Shown in pieces: positions 8,623 to 17,785 of a stretch of DNA of 64,000 nt. Positions within the stretch are counted from its first letter, which is position 1; the number at the start of each line of letters is the position of its first letter. Below the pieces are notes generated by a model. The model was given only the letters and a program-made list of their open reading frames with translations. It ran no database searches and was not told where the DNA came from. Source of the DNA: Granulicella sp. WH15. Its GTDB lineage: Bacteria > Acidobacteriota > Terriglobia > Terriglobales > Acidobacteriaceae. A program made the translations under genes and the position numbers. Location of the stretch: the NCBI RefSeq assembly GCF_009914315.1, contig NZ_CP042596.1:4402001-4466000 (forward strand), read 5' to 3'.

Positions 8623-9528
8623 CTAGCTCTTCTTGATCGCGTGTCCGCCGAACTCGTTGCGCATGATCGAGATCATGCGGTCGGTGAAGTTGTTGGCCTC
8701 GCGCGAACGCAGGCGGCGGATGAGCGACTCGGTGATGACCGGAGCCGAGACGTCGAGGTCGATGGCCTCGAAGACCGTCCAGCGGCCCTCGCCGGAGTCG
8801 GGCACGTAGGCTTCCATGCCCTCGAGCGTCGGGTTCTTCTTGAGCGCGTCGGCGGTCAGGTCGAGCAGCCACGAGCGGACCACCGAGCCATCCTGCCAGA
8901 TGTTGGCGATCTGCTCGAGGTCGAGGCCCAGCGTCTCCTTGGCCTTCAGGATCGAGAAGCCCTCGGCGTACGCCTCCATCAGGCCGTACTCGATGCCGTT
9001 GTGGACCATCTTGACGAAGTGACCCGCGCCGGACGGGCCGACGTGGCCCCAGCCCTCGGTGGGCGAAGGCGCAAGCGCCTCGAAGATCGGCGTGAGCCGC
9101 TCGACCGGAGCCTTATCGCCGCCGATCATCAGCGAGTAGCCTTCCTTCAGTCCCCAGATGCCGCCGGACGTACCGGCGTCGACGAACTCGAAGCCCACCT
9201 TGGCCGCCGCCGCGTGACGCCGCTGCGAGTCCTTGTAGTTTGAGTTGCCGCCGTCGATGAAGGTGTCGCCCTTTTCCATCAGGGGCTCCAGCTTGGCGAT
9301 GGTCTCGTCGACCGGGTCGCCGGCCGGGACCATGATCCAGACCGCGCGGGGAGCCGAGAGGTTCTTGACCAGATCCTCGAGCGAGCTGACGCCCACCGAG
9401 CCCGCTGCCGTCAGCTTCGCCACGGCCTCCGCGTTGAAGTCAAAACCGACCACTTTGTGGCCCGCGAGACGGAGACGCTCCGCCATGTTGAAGCCCATCT
9501 TGCCGAGACCGATGATTCCAAGTTCCAT
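8623..9528 (-). CDS. gnd: 6-phosphogluconate dehydrogenase, decarboxylating (short form)
   Basis: This enzyme converts 6-phosphogluconate to ribulose-5-phosphate and CO2. At 301 residues it belongs to the short YqeC/GndA-type subgroup, which lacks the long C-terminal helical extension of the roughly 470-residue enzymes and is often NAD-linked. Visible are the Rossmann motif GLGKMG at 7-12, IDGGNSNYKDS at 91-101, the SGG at 121-123 and the catalytic KMVHNGIEYG at 173-182. An AAAGGAA ribosome-binding site supports the start. Cofactor preference is inferred from the subgroup only. Confidence 0.93.
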   Translation of the reverse strand: MELGIIGLGKMGFNMAERLRLAGHKVVGFDFNAEAVAKLTAAGSVGVSSLEDLVKNLSAPRAVWIMVPAGDPVDETIAKLEPLMEKGDTFIDGGNSNYKDSQRRHAAAAKVGFEFVDAGTSGGIWGLKEGYSLMIGGDKAPVERLTPIFEALAPSPTEGWGHVGPSGAGHFVKMVHNGIEYGLMEAYAEGFSILKAKETLGLDLEQIANIWQDGSVVRSWLLDLTADALKKNPTLEGMEAYVPDSGEGRWTVFEAIDLDVSAPVITESLIRRLRSREANNFTDRMISIMRNEFGGHAIKKS

Positions 9529-9550
9529 GATCTATTCCTTTCGAAGGCTT

Positions 9551-10192
9551 CTAGCTGTTGATTCCGTAACTGCCGAGCGCGGCGCGGAGCTGCGCAGGAG
9601 ACTCAAACCGGATGGCGTGCATGCCCAAGGACCTGGCGGCATCGCAGTTCTCCGGTTTGTCGTCGATGAAAAGTGAGGTGTTGGCGGGATAGCCGGAGAT
9701 GTCGATCGCCGAGCGGTAGATATCCGGCAGCGGCTTCATCTCGTGCACGTAGCCCGAGCAGATGAAGTAGTCGAACAGTGGCCGCAGCTTGAACGCGTCC
9801 AGCCGATACTCGTTGAGTTCACGCGACTCGTTATTCAGGGTCGCCATACGATAGCTGCCCGCCGCTCGCAGCTCGGCCACCAGGTCGAGCGTATCGGGGT
9901 GCAGCACCTTGCTCTCCGCGCAGACCTGCGGCCAGAGCACACTGTAGGACAGGTCCAGCTCAGGATTCTGCTCGAAGACGGTCTTGCGAAAGAACTCCTT
10001 GGCCGTCGAGAGACCGCGCTCCCAGTAGTAGTTGGCCTCGGCGTGCAGTTCCTCGTAACGCGAGAGATCCACGCCCAGACGCCCCAGTACCCGGCTCCGC
10101 TGGTCCCGGTCCCAGCCATTGGTCAACAGCACGCCGCCGATATCCCAGAAAAGGGTCTTGATCCGCAGTGTGCCGTTCAGAAGGGTGCTCAT
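9551..10192 (-). CDS. HAD-superfamily phosphatase (YihX-like)
   Basis: The 213-residue protein has HAD motif I as WDIGGVLL at about residues 17-24, where the second Asp position is Gly as in YihX-like sugar-phosphate phosphatases, and motif IV as LFIDDKPENCDAA near residue 170. It probably removes phosphate from a small phosphometabolite, and the pentose phosphate context suggests a sugar phosphate. Its ATG overlaps the stop of the upstream SDR gene by one base (TAATG), so the two are translationally coupled. It ends 22 bases before gnd. Confidence 0.85.
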   Translation of the reverse strand: MSTLLNGTLRIKTLFWDIGGVLLTNGWDRDQRSRVLGRLGVDLSRYEELHAEANYYWERGLSTAKEFFRKTVFEQNPELDLSYSVLWPQVCAESKVLHPDTLDLVAELRAAGSYRMATLNNESRELNEYRLDAFKLRPLFDYFICSGYVHEMKPLPDIYRSAIDISGYPANTSLFIDDKPENCDAARSLGMHAIRFESPAQLRAALGSYGINS

Positions 10193-11052
10193 TACTTAGT
10201 TGAATCCTCGTCGAAGTCCGCGCCCACCGAGGTGGCTTGCCAGGCCGCGAGATCCTGCTTCCACAGATCCAGACGGGCGGTCATGCGGTTGAAGGCAAGC
10301 GATCCCAGCACCAGGTGACGGGGCGGCTCAGGAGCCTTGACGGCGGCGATGATCGCCTCGACGGCCTTCACCGGGTCGCCGGGCTGCTTGCCGGACTGGT
10401 CGATCATGTACTGGCGCGTCTTGCCTGCGGTCTGGTCGTAGTCGGCGATAAGCTGCTCGGCCTCGACGCCCGAGCGGCCGAGGAAGTCGGTGCGGAACGG
10501 ACCCGGCTCAACGATAGTGACGTGGATGCCAAGCGGCAGAAGCTCCGCGGCCAGGGCTTCGGAGAGGCCGTTCACCGCGAACTTGCTGGCGTTGTAGTAT
10601 CCCCAGCCCGCCGTCCCGATGAGGCCGCCGATGGAGGAGAGGTTGACGATGTTACCCGAGCGCTGCTTGCGGAACTGCGGCAGGAAGGCCTTCGTGACGC
10701 GGATGAGGCCGAAGACGTTGGTCTCGAAGACCGGCTTGAACTCCGCCTCGGTGGCCTCTTCGATGGCTCCCGCAAGGCCGTAGCCCGCGTTGTTCACCAG
10801 CACGTCCACGCGGCCAAAGCGGGCCAGCGTCTTCTCGACCGCGGCATCCACAGAGGACTGGTCGGTTACGTCGAGGGCAACGGCCAGCGCCAGATCGGGA
10901 TACTTGTCCGCCAGATCAGCTACCTGCTCCGGCTTGCGGGCGGTGGCGGCGACCTTTTCGCCCGCCTGAAGAAGCTGTACTGCAAGCTCACGACCGAAGC
11001 CGGTCGAGGCTCCGGTGATAAACCAAACGCGTTGTGTCGTCGATTCACTCAT
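10192..11052 (-). CDS. short-chain dehydrogenase/reductase
   Basis: This is a classical SDR of 286 residues with the nucleotide-binding TGASTGFG at 13-20, NNAG at 87-90, a catalytic Ser at about 140 in NLSSIGG, and the YxxxK pair at Tyr153/Lys157 (YNASK). It should perform NAD(P)-linked oxidoreduction of an alcohol or carbonyl of unknown identity. ARK after strand 2 hints at NADP preference. It is coupled to the HAD phosphatase gene by a one-base overlap and lies inside the pentose phosphate cluster. Whether it acts on a sugar is not shown by the sequence. Confidence 0.88.
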   Translation of the reverse strand: MSESTTQRVWFITGASTGFGRELAVQLLQAGEKVAATARKPEQVADLADKYPDLALAVALDVTDQSSVDAAVEKTLARFGRVDVLVNNAGYGLAGAIEEATEAEFKPVFETNVFGLIRVTKAFLPQFRKQRSGNIVNLSSIGGLIGTAGWGYYNASKFAVNGLSEALAAELLPLGIHVTIVEPGPFRTDFLGRSGVEAEQLIADYDQTAGKTRQYMIDQSGKQPGDPVKAVEAIIAAVKAPEPPRHLVLGSLAFNRMTARLDLWKQDLAAWQATSVGADFDEDSTK

Positions 11053-11189
11053 AAACTTCAGATGCCTGGGAGCCCGGGTTGATGCAACAGCGCACCCATG
11101 AAGGGTGCATTACGGACAGTGCAAAACTGCTCACTGGCCGAGAGCTGCCAAATATGAGTGTACAAACTCTGACGGGTCAAGCCAAACAA

Positions 11190-11217
11190 CGCGCGATGAA
11201 AAGGGATTCATCGCGCG
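11190..11217 (-). terminator. probable terminator after rpiB
   Basis: CGCGCGATGAA (11190-11200) pairs perfectly with TTCATCGCGCG (11207-11217). Read on the minus strand the stem is followed by TTGTTTGG. It lies 29 bases past the rpiB stop, so rpiB transcripts may end or be attenuated here before the SDR gene. Confidence 0.6.
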
Positions 11218-11245
11218 GCTTAGGACTCAGAAGAACCAGAAACAC

Positions 11246-11728
11246 TTAGGAGCCGTACGTGGTTCCCCGGGCATCCGGCATGTACTGCGCTTCGATCGCT
11301 TTCACCTTGTTCAACCGGCGCACGAAGCGCGGCTCCGACGCGATGAACTGCGCCTTCAGGTAAGCTTCGACGCACTCGAACGCCAGCGCCGGACCGATGA
11401 TGCGCGCGCCCAGAACCAGCACGTTCATCTCGTCGTGCTCCACGCCCTGGTGGGACGAGTAGGTGTCGTGGCACATGCTGGCGCGCACGCCCGGCATCTT
11501 GTTGGCCGCGATGCAGACGCCCACGCCCGAACCGCAGATCAGGATGCCGCGCTCGGCCTTGCCCGACATCAGCTCCTTGCCGACGAGGACCGCGAAGTCC
11601 GAGTAGTCCGACGATTCCGTGTTGAAGGCGCCCAGGTCGTGCACCTCATGGCCGAGCTTCTTCACGTACTCGCGCACTTCTTCTTTCAGCGGAAAACCGG
11701 CGTGATCGGCTGCGATGGCAATAATCAT
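11246..11728 (-). CDS. rpiB: ribose-5-phosphate isomerase B
   Basis: This enzyme interconverts ribulose-5-phosphate and ribose-5-phosphate, linking the oxidative branch (zwf, pgl, gnd) to transketolase. The 160-residue RpiB/LacAB-type protein has ADHAGFPLK at residues 7-15, the catalytic Cys65 followed by the anion-hole loop GSGVG at 66-70, and the MCHDTYSSHQGVEHDE segment. The C-terminus is slightly longer than the family core. An AAGGAC ribosome-binding site precedes the ATG. Confidence 0.95.
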   Translation of the reverse strand: MIIAIAADHAGFPLKEEVREYVKKLGHEVHDLGAFNTESSDYSDFAVLVGKELMSGKAERGILICGSGVGVCIAANKMPGVRASMCHDTYSSHQGVEHDEMNVLVLGARIIGPALAFECVEAYLKAQFIASEPRFVRRLNKVKAIEAQYMPDARGTTYGS

Positions 11729-11782
11729 CTCTTGTCCTTAAAAACTGCGTTGGAGAATCACGAGTTCGGCAGACGACGTTGG

Positions 11783-11920
11783 CTACTCCTCGTACTCCCA
11801 GTCCTCTTCGGGATCGGGAGCCACGGTGTCTTCATACGTCGGCTGCAGGGAGGTAAAGCGCTCCGGGTCTGGATCGACCGTCTCAGGCTTGCGGACCATC
11901 TCACGTTCGCTGGTGACCAT
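11783..11920 (-). CDS. small acidic protein, 45 residues, unknown
   Basis: I do not recognise a family. The ATG at 11920 has a GGAG ribosome-binding site seven bases upstream, which is why I prefer it to the longer frame starting at 11968. The product is short and strongly acidic, with a C-terminus rich in Glu, Asp and Pro (APDPEEDWEYEE), and looks disordered. It lies between tkt (69 bases upstream on the minus strand) and rpiB (54 bases downstream). Being a good small frame inside a metabolic operon is the only evidence for function. Confidence 0.55.
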   Translation of the reverse strand: MVTSEREMVRKPETVDPDPERFTSLQPTYEDTVAPDPEEDWEYEE

Positions 11921-11989
11921 GTTCGTTCTCCATACATTTAGTACAGCGGAAGCGATGCCGTCCGGCACCGCCCCCGCCTTTGGTTACAA

Positions 11990-13984
11990 CTACTTCTTCA
12001 ACAGCTTCTTCGCCGCCTCGACCACGGCAGTAGCCGAGATGCCGAGCTTGTCCTGCACCAGCGGAGCCGGAGCCGACGCACCGAAGCGGTCGAGACCGAT
12101 CGCGATGCCGTCGCGCCCGACGTACTTCCACCAGCCCATGGTGGCACCGGCCTCGAGCGAGATGGTGGGAACGCCGTGCGGGAAGATCGACAGCTTGTAC
12201 GCCTCGTCCTGCTCCTCGAAGAGCTTGAAGCTCGGCATCGAGACGACGGTGGCGTTGATGCCCGCCGCCTTCAGCTCGTCAGCCGCCTTCACGATCATCG
12301 CGACCTCGGAACCGGTGGCGACGAGGATGACGTCCTTGCCGAACTGCTCAAGGATGTACGCGCCCTTGCGGGTGTTCTCGTGCACCTTGTACTTGTCGTT
12401 GTCGAGCGTGGGCAGGTCCTGCCGCGAGAGGGCCATGAAGCTGGCCGACTGGCGCTCGAGCGCAAGCTGCCAGCAGGCAGCCGTCTCGTTAGCGTCCGCG
12501 GGGCGGAAGTCCGTAAGCTGAGGAATCGCACGCAGGCTCATCAGGTGCTCGATGGGCTGGTGCGTGGGGCCGTCCTCACCCAGACCGATGGAGTCGTGGG
12601 TGAAGATGTAGAGCGAGTGCGAACTCTGCAGCGCGCCCATGCGCAGGGCCGAACGGCAGTAGTCCGAGAAGGTGAAGAAGGTGGAGCCGAAGGGGATAAG
12701 CCCGCCGTGCGCCGCAATGCCGTTGACCGCCGCCATCATGCCGAACTCACGCACGCCGAAGAAGATGTTGCGACCCTTCGGATCGAGGTGGAAGTTCTGC
12801 GAATCCTTGAAGATGGTCTTGGTGGAGCTGGTCAGGTCGGCCGCGCCGCCGATCAGCTCCGGAACCACCTTGGCGATGGCGTTCATGACCACCTGGCCCG
12901 CGTTGCGGGTCGCCACCGGCTTGTCCGACGGGAAGACCGGGATCAGCTTCTCCCAGCCCTCGGCCAGCTTCGAAGCGGTGGTACGGTCGTACTGGTCGCC
13001 CAGCTCGGGGTACGCGGTCTTGTAGTCTTGGTAGAGCTTCTCCCACTCCTCGCGCGCCTTCTTACCCTTCTCCTTGCACTTGTCCCAGACGGCCTGCGCC
13101 TCCTCGGGAACGTAGAAGCTCTTGTCCTCGGGCCAGCCCAGGTTGCGCTTGGTCTCCTTGGTAGCCTCGGCTCCCAGAGCCTCGCCGTGGACCTTCTGCG
13201 TACCGGCCTTGGGGCTGCCGTAGCCGATGACCGTGCGGACGCGGATCAGCGACGGACGGGTCGTATCCGCCTTCGCCGCCAGGATTGCATCCTCAAGGGC
13301 CTTCAGGTCGTTGCCGTCGTGAACCATCTGGACCTGCCAGTGGTAAGCCTCGAAGCGGCGGGTAACATCTTCGGTAAAGCTCAGCTCCGTGGGACCGTCG
13401 AGCGAGATCAGGTTGTCGTCGTAGAGGACGATCAGCTTGCCCAACTTCAGGGTTCCGGCCAGCGACGCCGCCTCGTGCGAGATGCCTTCCATCAGGTCGC
13501 CGTCGCCGCAGAGGACGTAGGTGTGGTGATCGACCGGGGTGTGGTTGTCGTGGTTGTAGACGGCCGCCATGTGCTTCTCGGCGATGGCGAGGCCGACCGA
13601 CTCGGCGAAGCCCTGACCCAGCGGGCCGGTGGTGACCTCAACGCCCGGAGTCTCACCGTACTCCGGGTGCCCCGGGGTGTGCGAACCCCACTGACGGAAG
13701 GCCTTGAGCTGATCCATGGGCAAGTCGTAGCCCGCCAGATGCAGCGCACCGTATAGCAGCGCCGACGCGTGGCCGTTCGAGAGCACAAAACGGTCGCGAT
13801 CCGACCATTTTGGCATCGTAGGGTCGTACTTCATGATCTTCGTGTACAGCAGGTACGCGATCGGCGCGCAGCCCAGCGGAGCGCCGGGGTGTCCGGACTT
13901 GGCCTTTTCCACCGCGTCGACGGCGAGAAAGCGGAGTGCGTTGATGGCTAGCTGATCCAGTTCGTGCTGTTTTGTATCGCTCAT
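11990..13984 (-). CDS. tkt: transketolase
   Basis: This thiamine-diphosphate enzyme transfers two-carbon units between sugar phosphates in the non-oxidative pentose phosphate pathway. The 664-residue protein shows the expected order: a substrate-binding KSGHPGAPLG near residue 30, SNGHASALLYG near residue 70, the ThDP/metal motif CGDGDLMEGISHEAASLAG near 160, and the pyrimidine domain with THDSIGLGEDGPTHQPIEHL near 470. The length is normal. An AGGAGCAG ribosome-binding site lies directly before ATG. It is the first gene of the minus-strand carbohydrate block. Confidence 0.96.
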   Translation of the reverse strand: MSDTKQHELDQLAINALRFLAVDAVEKAKSGHPGAPLGCAPIAYLLYTKIMKYDPTMPKWSDRDRFVLSNGHASALLYGALHLAGYDLPMDQLKAFRQWGSHTPGHPEYGETPGVEVTTGPLGQGFAESVGLAIAEKHMAAVYNHDNHTPVDHHTYVLCGDGDLMEGISHEAASLAGTLKLGKLIVLYDDNLISLDGPTELSFTEDVTRRFEAYHWQVQMVHDGNDLKALEDAILAAKADTTRPSLIRVRTVIGYGSPKAGTQKVHGEALGAEATKETKRNLGWPEDKSFYVPEEAQAVWDKCKEKGKKAREEWEKLYQDYKTAYPELGDQYDRTTASKLAEGWEKLIPVFPSDKPVATRNAGQVVMNAIAKVVPELIGGAADLTSSTKTIFKDSQNFHLDPKGRNIFFGVREFGMMAAVNGIAAHGGLIPFGSTFFTFSDYCRSALRMGALQSSHSLYIFTHDSIGLGEDGPTHQPIEHLMSLRAIPQLTDFRPADANETAACWQLALERQSASFMALSRQDLPTLDNDKYKVHENTRKGAYILEQFGKDVILVATGSEVAMIVKAADELKAAGINATVVSMPSFKLFEEQDEAYKLSIFPHGVPTISLEAGATMGWWKYVGRDGIAIGLDRFGASAPAPLVQDKLGISATAVVEAAKKLLKK

Positions 13985-14290
13985 TCTGCTCCTATTGGTC
14001 TACTTGTTTGGCTGTCCTCATCCCTTGGGGAGAGGTCGCTCACTGGGTTTGCGCGTCACGCCGCGCTCTTGCTGAAATCCGGTGCTTGCCGTAACAGTGT
14101 ACTAGCGGGGTCTCCCAACCGTCCTCTGCCCGCGAGAAAATCCGGCAAATACGTCCTGCCGGACGGGCCGCCTGCACGGCGAGCGGGCGGTTCGCACGCC
14201 CTTTTTACTGCTTCGCGTGGTCCTTCCGCTGGTCGGGAATAAATATTCTCGCTGCCGACCAGCGGGAGGACCCTTATGCACAAATCGCTA
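13985..14290. other. gene-free interval with repeat A1
   Basis: This 306-base gap separates the GH15 gene from tkt; both are on the minus strand. The left half (13985-14120) should hold the tkt promoter, but I find no convincing -35/-10 pair. The right half is repeat A1. Confidence 0.6.
14125..14275. repeat. dispersed repeat A, copy 1
   Basis: The core hairpin pairs GGTCCTTCCGCTGGTCGG (14219-14236) with CCGACCAGCGGGAGGACC (14255-14272). The left arm contains GTCCTGCCGGACGGGCCGCC and CACGCCCTTTTTACTGCTTC. The copy has this arm but lacks the opposite CACGAAGTGC arm. It lies about 16 bases from the GH15 stop codon. Confidence 0.8.
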
Positions 14291-16765
14291 CTACGATAGG
14301 GGTTTCAGGCCTACCGGTTGTGCTGCCGCAGCCTCCGGCATCAGTTGTACGTCGTCGTTGTGGCCCAGCCAGTGCCCCGGATCGTTCGGCCCCGCCCCCA
14401 TCCAGAAGAGCGTGAAGCTCAGCATGCCCGGCTTGGACGGCGTAGGAATGTCCACGACGAACCCGAACCGGCCCACGGCGTGCGATTCGAGCGTCGAGTG
14501 CGTCGCCCAGCCGTCGGTGGTGTAGAGGACGCGGAAGCGGTTCGGGTCGAGCACCCGCAGCGTCAAACCCGCCACCATCGCGGAGATGCGCCGCGTCTGC
14601 TGGAAGATCTCGATCCGCGACCGGAAGGTGCGCTTCTCGGCCAGATAACGCTCCGCCACCACCGAGACCTGATCGAAGATCTTGCCGTCCGACACCGAAC
14701 GCAGCAGCTTCAGGTACTCCGCGTGCGCCCACACCAGCGGCTGCGCCGACCCGGCGGATTTGCCGTAGAACAGCCCCTCCGCGGGCATGTCGTCGTGGTC
14801 CCAGACCTGCTCGGGGAACATGCCGCCGACTGAGGCAAAGCTCTCGTATGCCTTGATGAAGGATTTCACGTCGCGCCCGGCGGCCAGCTCGTAGTGCGCC
14901 CGCTCGCCGCCCAGCAACGGCCAGCAGCGGCCCTGGCCCGACCCGTCGTAGTTGCTGCCATCCTTCTTCTGGCCGTAACCGTCGTGGTTGTAACGCCGCC
15001 AGGCATCGCCGTAGGGCGTCGTGTACTTCAGGCAGGAGTCCACAACCTTCAGCGAATCCACGATGAGCGGGTCGTCGGCCCGGCGGATGCCGTACCGCAC
15101 CAGCTCCAGAAAGCCCGCGTCGATCACCTCGCGGGCGTCGAACTCGTTCCGCTCCCCGGCTTCGCGGTTCGAGAGCCGGATGTGGCCCGGCGCGACCTGA
15201 TCGTTATAGAACGGCTCACCCGGAGCCGGTGGACGAATACGCATGTAGTGACGCTTGACGCCTTCGAGCAGGATGCCGTCCTCGGTCGTCGTCCACTCGT
15301 CCAGATGAGCCTCGATCCAGTCCGCGTAGGTCTCCATGAAGTCGGCCATCTCTTTGGCCTGATGAGCCCGCATGATGTCGGCCGCGCAGAGCAGCCCCGC
15401 GATCACCGTGGCCAAAGTCGAGGGCGAGTACCCGGCGTTCTCCTCCCAGCGCTCCTGCTGGGTGACCGGCGCGTAGCGGATCAGGAAGGCCGCGGCGTTG
15501 ACCACGAAGGGGAAGATGTTGAAGTCGCCCAGGCCGTTCTGCTTCCACAGCCGCCAGGCCAGAATGATCGGGAAGGCCACCTCGTCGAGCTGGATGCCCG
15601 ACCAATATGGCTCGCCGTTGACCCAGAAGTTCTGCGCGAAACTGCCGTCGGGCCTCTGCGTACAGGCCAGGTAGACCAGCGCACGGCGCGGCGTCTCCAG
15701 GTGTCCGCAGGCCAGCATCGCCGAGGCCGACTGGATCATGTCGCGGGTCCAGACCAGGTGGTAGCCGCCCAGGTCGTCGTCGCCCTTCGAGGCTCCCCAG
15801 GGGATCGAGGCCGAGGCAATGAACGCGCCTGAGTAAGTCTTGTCCTCGTGCGTCAGGATGATGCGGTGGCTGATGCCCAGCAGACGGCCGCCGTCCATGG
15901 ACGCCGCCGCAAGCTGCCGAGGCGCGGGGGCGCGCCGCCACTGCTCGATGGCCCTCTTCTGATGCTGCTCGAAGGGCACCGACAGAGTCTGCATCATGCG
16001 CGAGAGCGCCGCGTGGAGGCCGTCCCCGAAGGCGATGGCGATGGTGAATTCGCGGCTGCGGCCGATGCTGATCTCGCCCATGACGGCGATGTTACCGTTG
16101 AGCGCCGAGCCGTACTGCCACTCCATGCGCATGTTGTCCGAGAGATCCTGATAGCCGTCGCTGAAGCCGACGTAGCCGCAGGACGACCGCGTGAACCCGC
16201 AGGTAGAGCCGAAGGCCAGGGCCGTGCGGCCCTTCCAGGCGACGATGGCGCGCGAGCCCGCCACGTCGATCGACCGCGCCGAGTTCCCCGCCCCGCCGCC
16301 GTTGAGGTGCGGCGAGAGCAACGCGTAGCACTTCAGCCGCGAGAGCACCTCCTCATCGCCCGTCAGGGTGACGTGCATGAGCACGACCGGGTGGTGCGGG
16401 TCGGCGGTGAACTGCTTGGTGACCGTGTAGCCGTTGGGGCTGGTCGCCGAGACCCGCACGCAGGGCGCGTCGGGATCGACGTAGCTGAAGTCGAAGTTGA
16501 GATCGCGCTTCTCCTCGTGGAAGAAGGTCTCCTCGTCCGTGAAGAGCAGTTCCATATCGCGTGTCTGCGGGCGGTCGATGGTGGGGTAGTAGATCTCGTT
16601 CAGGGTTCCGTGCGAAAGCGTGTACCAGACTCGGCTCGAAGCCGCGTAGGCGGTGGAGACTGCGTCTTTCTGGCTCGAGGTCCAACGTGGTTCGAGCCCC
16701 GGAGCCCCGTGAGCGGGTCCATTGTCGTCAAGCCAGCGATAAGAAGCGTTTCGGTCGGTCATCAT
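14291..16765 (-). CDS. glycoside hydrolase family 15 glucoamylase-like protein
   Basis: This 824-residue protein has the bacterial GH15 layout: an N-terminal beta-sandwich domain (about residues 20-290, including HGTLNEIYYPTIDRPQTRDM) and a C-terminal (alpha/alpha)6 barrel. Barrel landmarks are YHLVWTRDMIQSASAML, the general-acid segment RWEENAGYSPSTLATV and the second Glu segment CWPLLGGERAHYEL. It should release glucose from the non-reducing ends of alpha-glucans. No signal peptide is evident, so it probably acts on cytoplasmic glycogen or maltodextrin, supplying glucose to glk. I start at the ATG pair at 16765/16762. A longer frame to 16864 has neither a ribosome-binding site nor family resemblance. 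Confidence 0.88.
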   Translation of the reverse strand: MMTDRNASYRWLDDNGPAHGAPGLEPRWTSSQKDAVSTAYAASSRVWYTLSHGTLNEIYYPTIDRPQTRDMELLFTDEETFFHEEKRDLNFDFSYVDPDAPCVRVSATSPNGYTVTKQFTADPHHPVVLMHVTLTGDEEVLSRLKCYALLSPHLNGGGAGNSARSIDVAGSRAIVAWKGRTALAFGSTCGFTRSSCGYVGFSDGYQDLSDNMRMEWQYGSALNGNIAVMGEISIGRSREFTIAIAFGDGLHAALSRMMQTLSVPFEQHQKRAIEQWRRAPAPRQLAAASMDGGRLLGISHRIILTHEDKTYSGAFIASASIPWGASKGDDDLGGYHLVWTRDMIQSASAMLACGHLETPRRALVYLACTQRPDGSFAQNFWVNGEPYWSGIQLDEVAFPIILAWRLWKQNGLGDFNIFPFVVNAAAFLIRYAPVTQQERWEENAGYSPSTLATVIAGLLCAADIMRAHQAKEMADFMETYADWIEAHLDEWTTTEDGILLEGVKRHYMRIRPPAPGEPFYNDQVAPGHIRLSNREAGERNEFDAREVIDAGFLELVRYGIRRADDPLIVDSLKVVDSCLKYTTPYGDAWRRYNHDGYGQKKDGSNYDGSGQGRCWPLLGGERAHYELAAGRDVKSFIKAYESFASVGGMFPEQVWDHDDMPAEGLFYGKSAGSAQPLVWAHAEYLKLLRSVSDGKIFDQVSVVAERYLAEKRTFRSRIEIFQQTRRISAMVAGLTLRVLDPNRFRVLYTTDGWATHSTLESHAVGRFGFVVDIPTPSKPGMLSFTLFWMGAGPNDPGHWLGHNDDVQLMPEAAAAQPVGLKPLS

Positions 16766-16977
16766 GCTGATTAGAAACCAAAACCCGCCGAAACGGTGCG
16801 CCAAGCGCGTGAATGAAATATGAAACCCGTCCCCTATCGGGAAGGCGGACGAGCTTTCCTGCATCGCAAAGAGCTAAGATGGCATCGAAGCAGGTGTGCG
16901 GCCCGCCGGGTAAGGCGCGGGCCGGAATCCTGAGACTTTCATCTCGACCGAAAACCAGCACCACAGGAGAAACCAAC

Positions 16978-17588
16978 GTGGCCTTCGAACTTCCCCCGCT
17001 CCCTTACGACTACACCGCCCTCGAGCCGCACATCGACGAAGCGACGATGAAGCTGCACCACGACAAGCATCACCAGACCTACGTGACCAACCTGAACGGC
17101 GCGATTGAGAAGCACCCGGAGCTTGGCTCGAAGAGCCCCGAGGAGCTGATCTCGGATCTCGCCGCGATCCCTGAGGATGTGCGCAAGGTCGTCCAGAACA
17201 ACGGTGGCGGCCATGTGAACCACACCATGTTCTGGGAGATCATGGGACCGAACGGCGGCGGCGAGCCCACGGGCGCCATCGCTGAGCAGATCAAGGCCGA
17301 CTTCGGCGACTTCGAGACCTTCAAGAAGACCTTCAACGAGACCACGGCCAAGCAGTTCGGCTCGGGCTGGGGCTGGCTGGTGTTTGAAGGCGGCAAGCTG
17401 AAGATCGTCACCACCGCGAACCAGGACAACCCGCTCTCGCAGGGCTTTATCCCATCCTGGGCAACGATGTGTGGGAGCACGCCTACTACCTGAAGTATCA
17501 GAACAAGCGGCCGGACTACCTCGCAGCGTGGTGGAACACCGTCAACTGGACAGAGATCAACAAGCGCTTCGCCACCGCCCAGAAGTAG
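16978..17588 (+). CDS. Fe/Mn superoxide dismutase (frameshifted in this sequence)
   Basis: This is a Fe/Mn-type dismutase converting superoxide to hydrogen peroxide and O2. The GTG start has an AGGAGA ribosome-binding site at 16965-16970. The N-terminal domain is intact ([28 protein letters not shown]). After NPLSQGF the frame breaks at about 17449-17453. The family's C-terminal signature [20 protein letters not shown] continues in another frame to a stop at 17588. Restoring one C in the CCC run at 17451-17453 gives a continuous protein of about 203 residues, the normal length. I read this as a base missing from the sequence, not a dead gene. Confidence 0.9.
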
Positions 17589-17590
17589 GT

Positions 17591-17768
17591 ACTTCGGCAC
17601 TTCGTGCGGTCCTCGGGGCTGCATGGGTGAGTTAGCGGCATGGGGCCTCCCGCTGGTCGGCGGCAAGAATCTTTGTTTCCGACCAACGGGAGGACCACGC
17701 AAAGCAGTAAAAAGGCGTGCAAACGCCCGCCCCGCGCGTAGCGGGCCTGTCCGGCAGGACAAAGTCTT
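17591..17768. repeat. dispersed repeat A, copy 2 (most complete, reverse orientation)
   Basis: The element begins two bases after the sod stop with the arm GGCACTTCGTGCGGTCCTCG, then CATGGGTGAG. Next comes the core hairpin, GGGGCCTCCCGCTGGTCGG (17642-17660) against CCGACCAACGGGAGGACC (17679-17696). It ends with AAGCAGTAAAAAGGCGTGC and a CCTGTCCGGCAGGACAAA inverted repeat. It shows both arms plus core and so defines the roughly 180-base unit. Confidence 0.85.
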
Positions 17769-17785
17769 TGTGCTAGTCTGATGGC

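Noticed and set aside
12176..13756. 526-codon open frame antisense to tkt
   Set aside because: It mirrors a confident transketolase gene on the other strand, is low in recognisable motifs and rich in Arg/Val/Leu as expected from GC-rich codon shadows, and has no ribosome-binding site.
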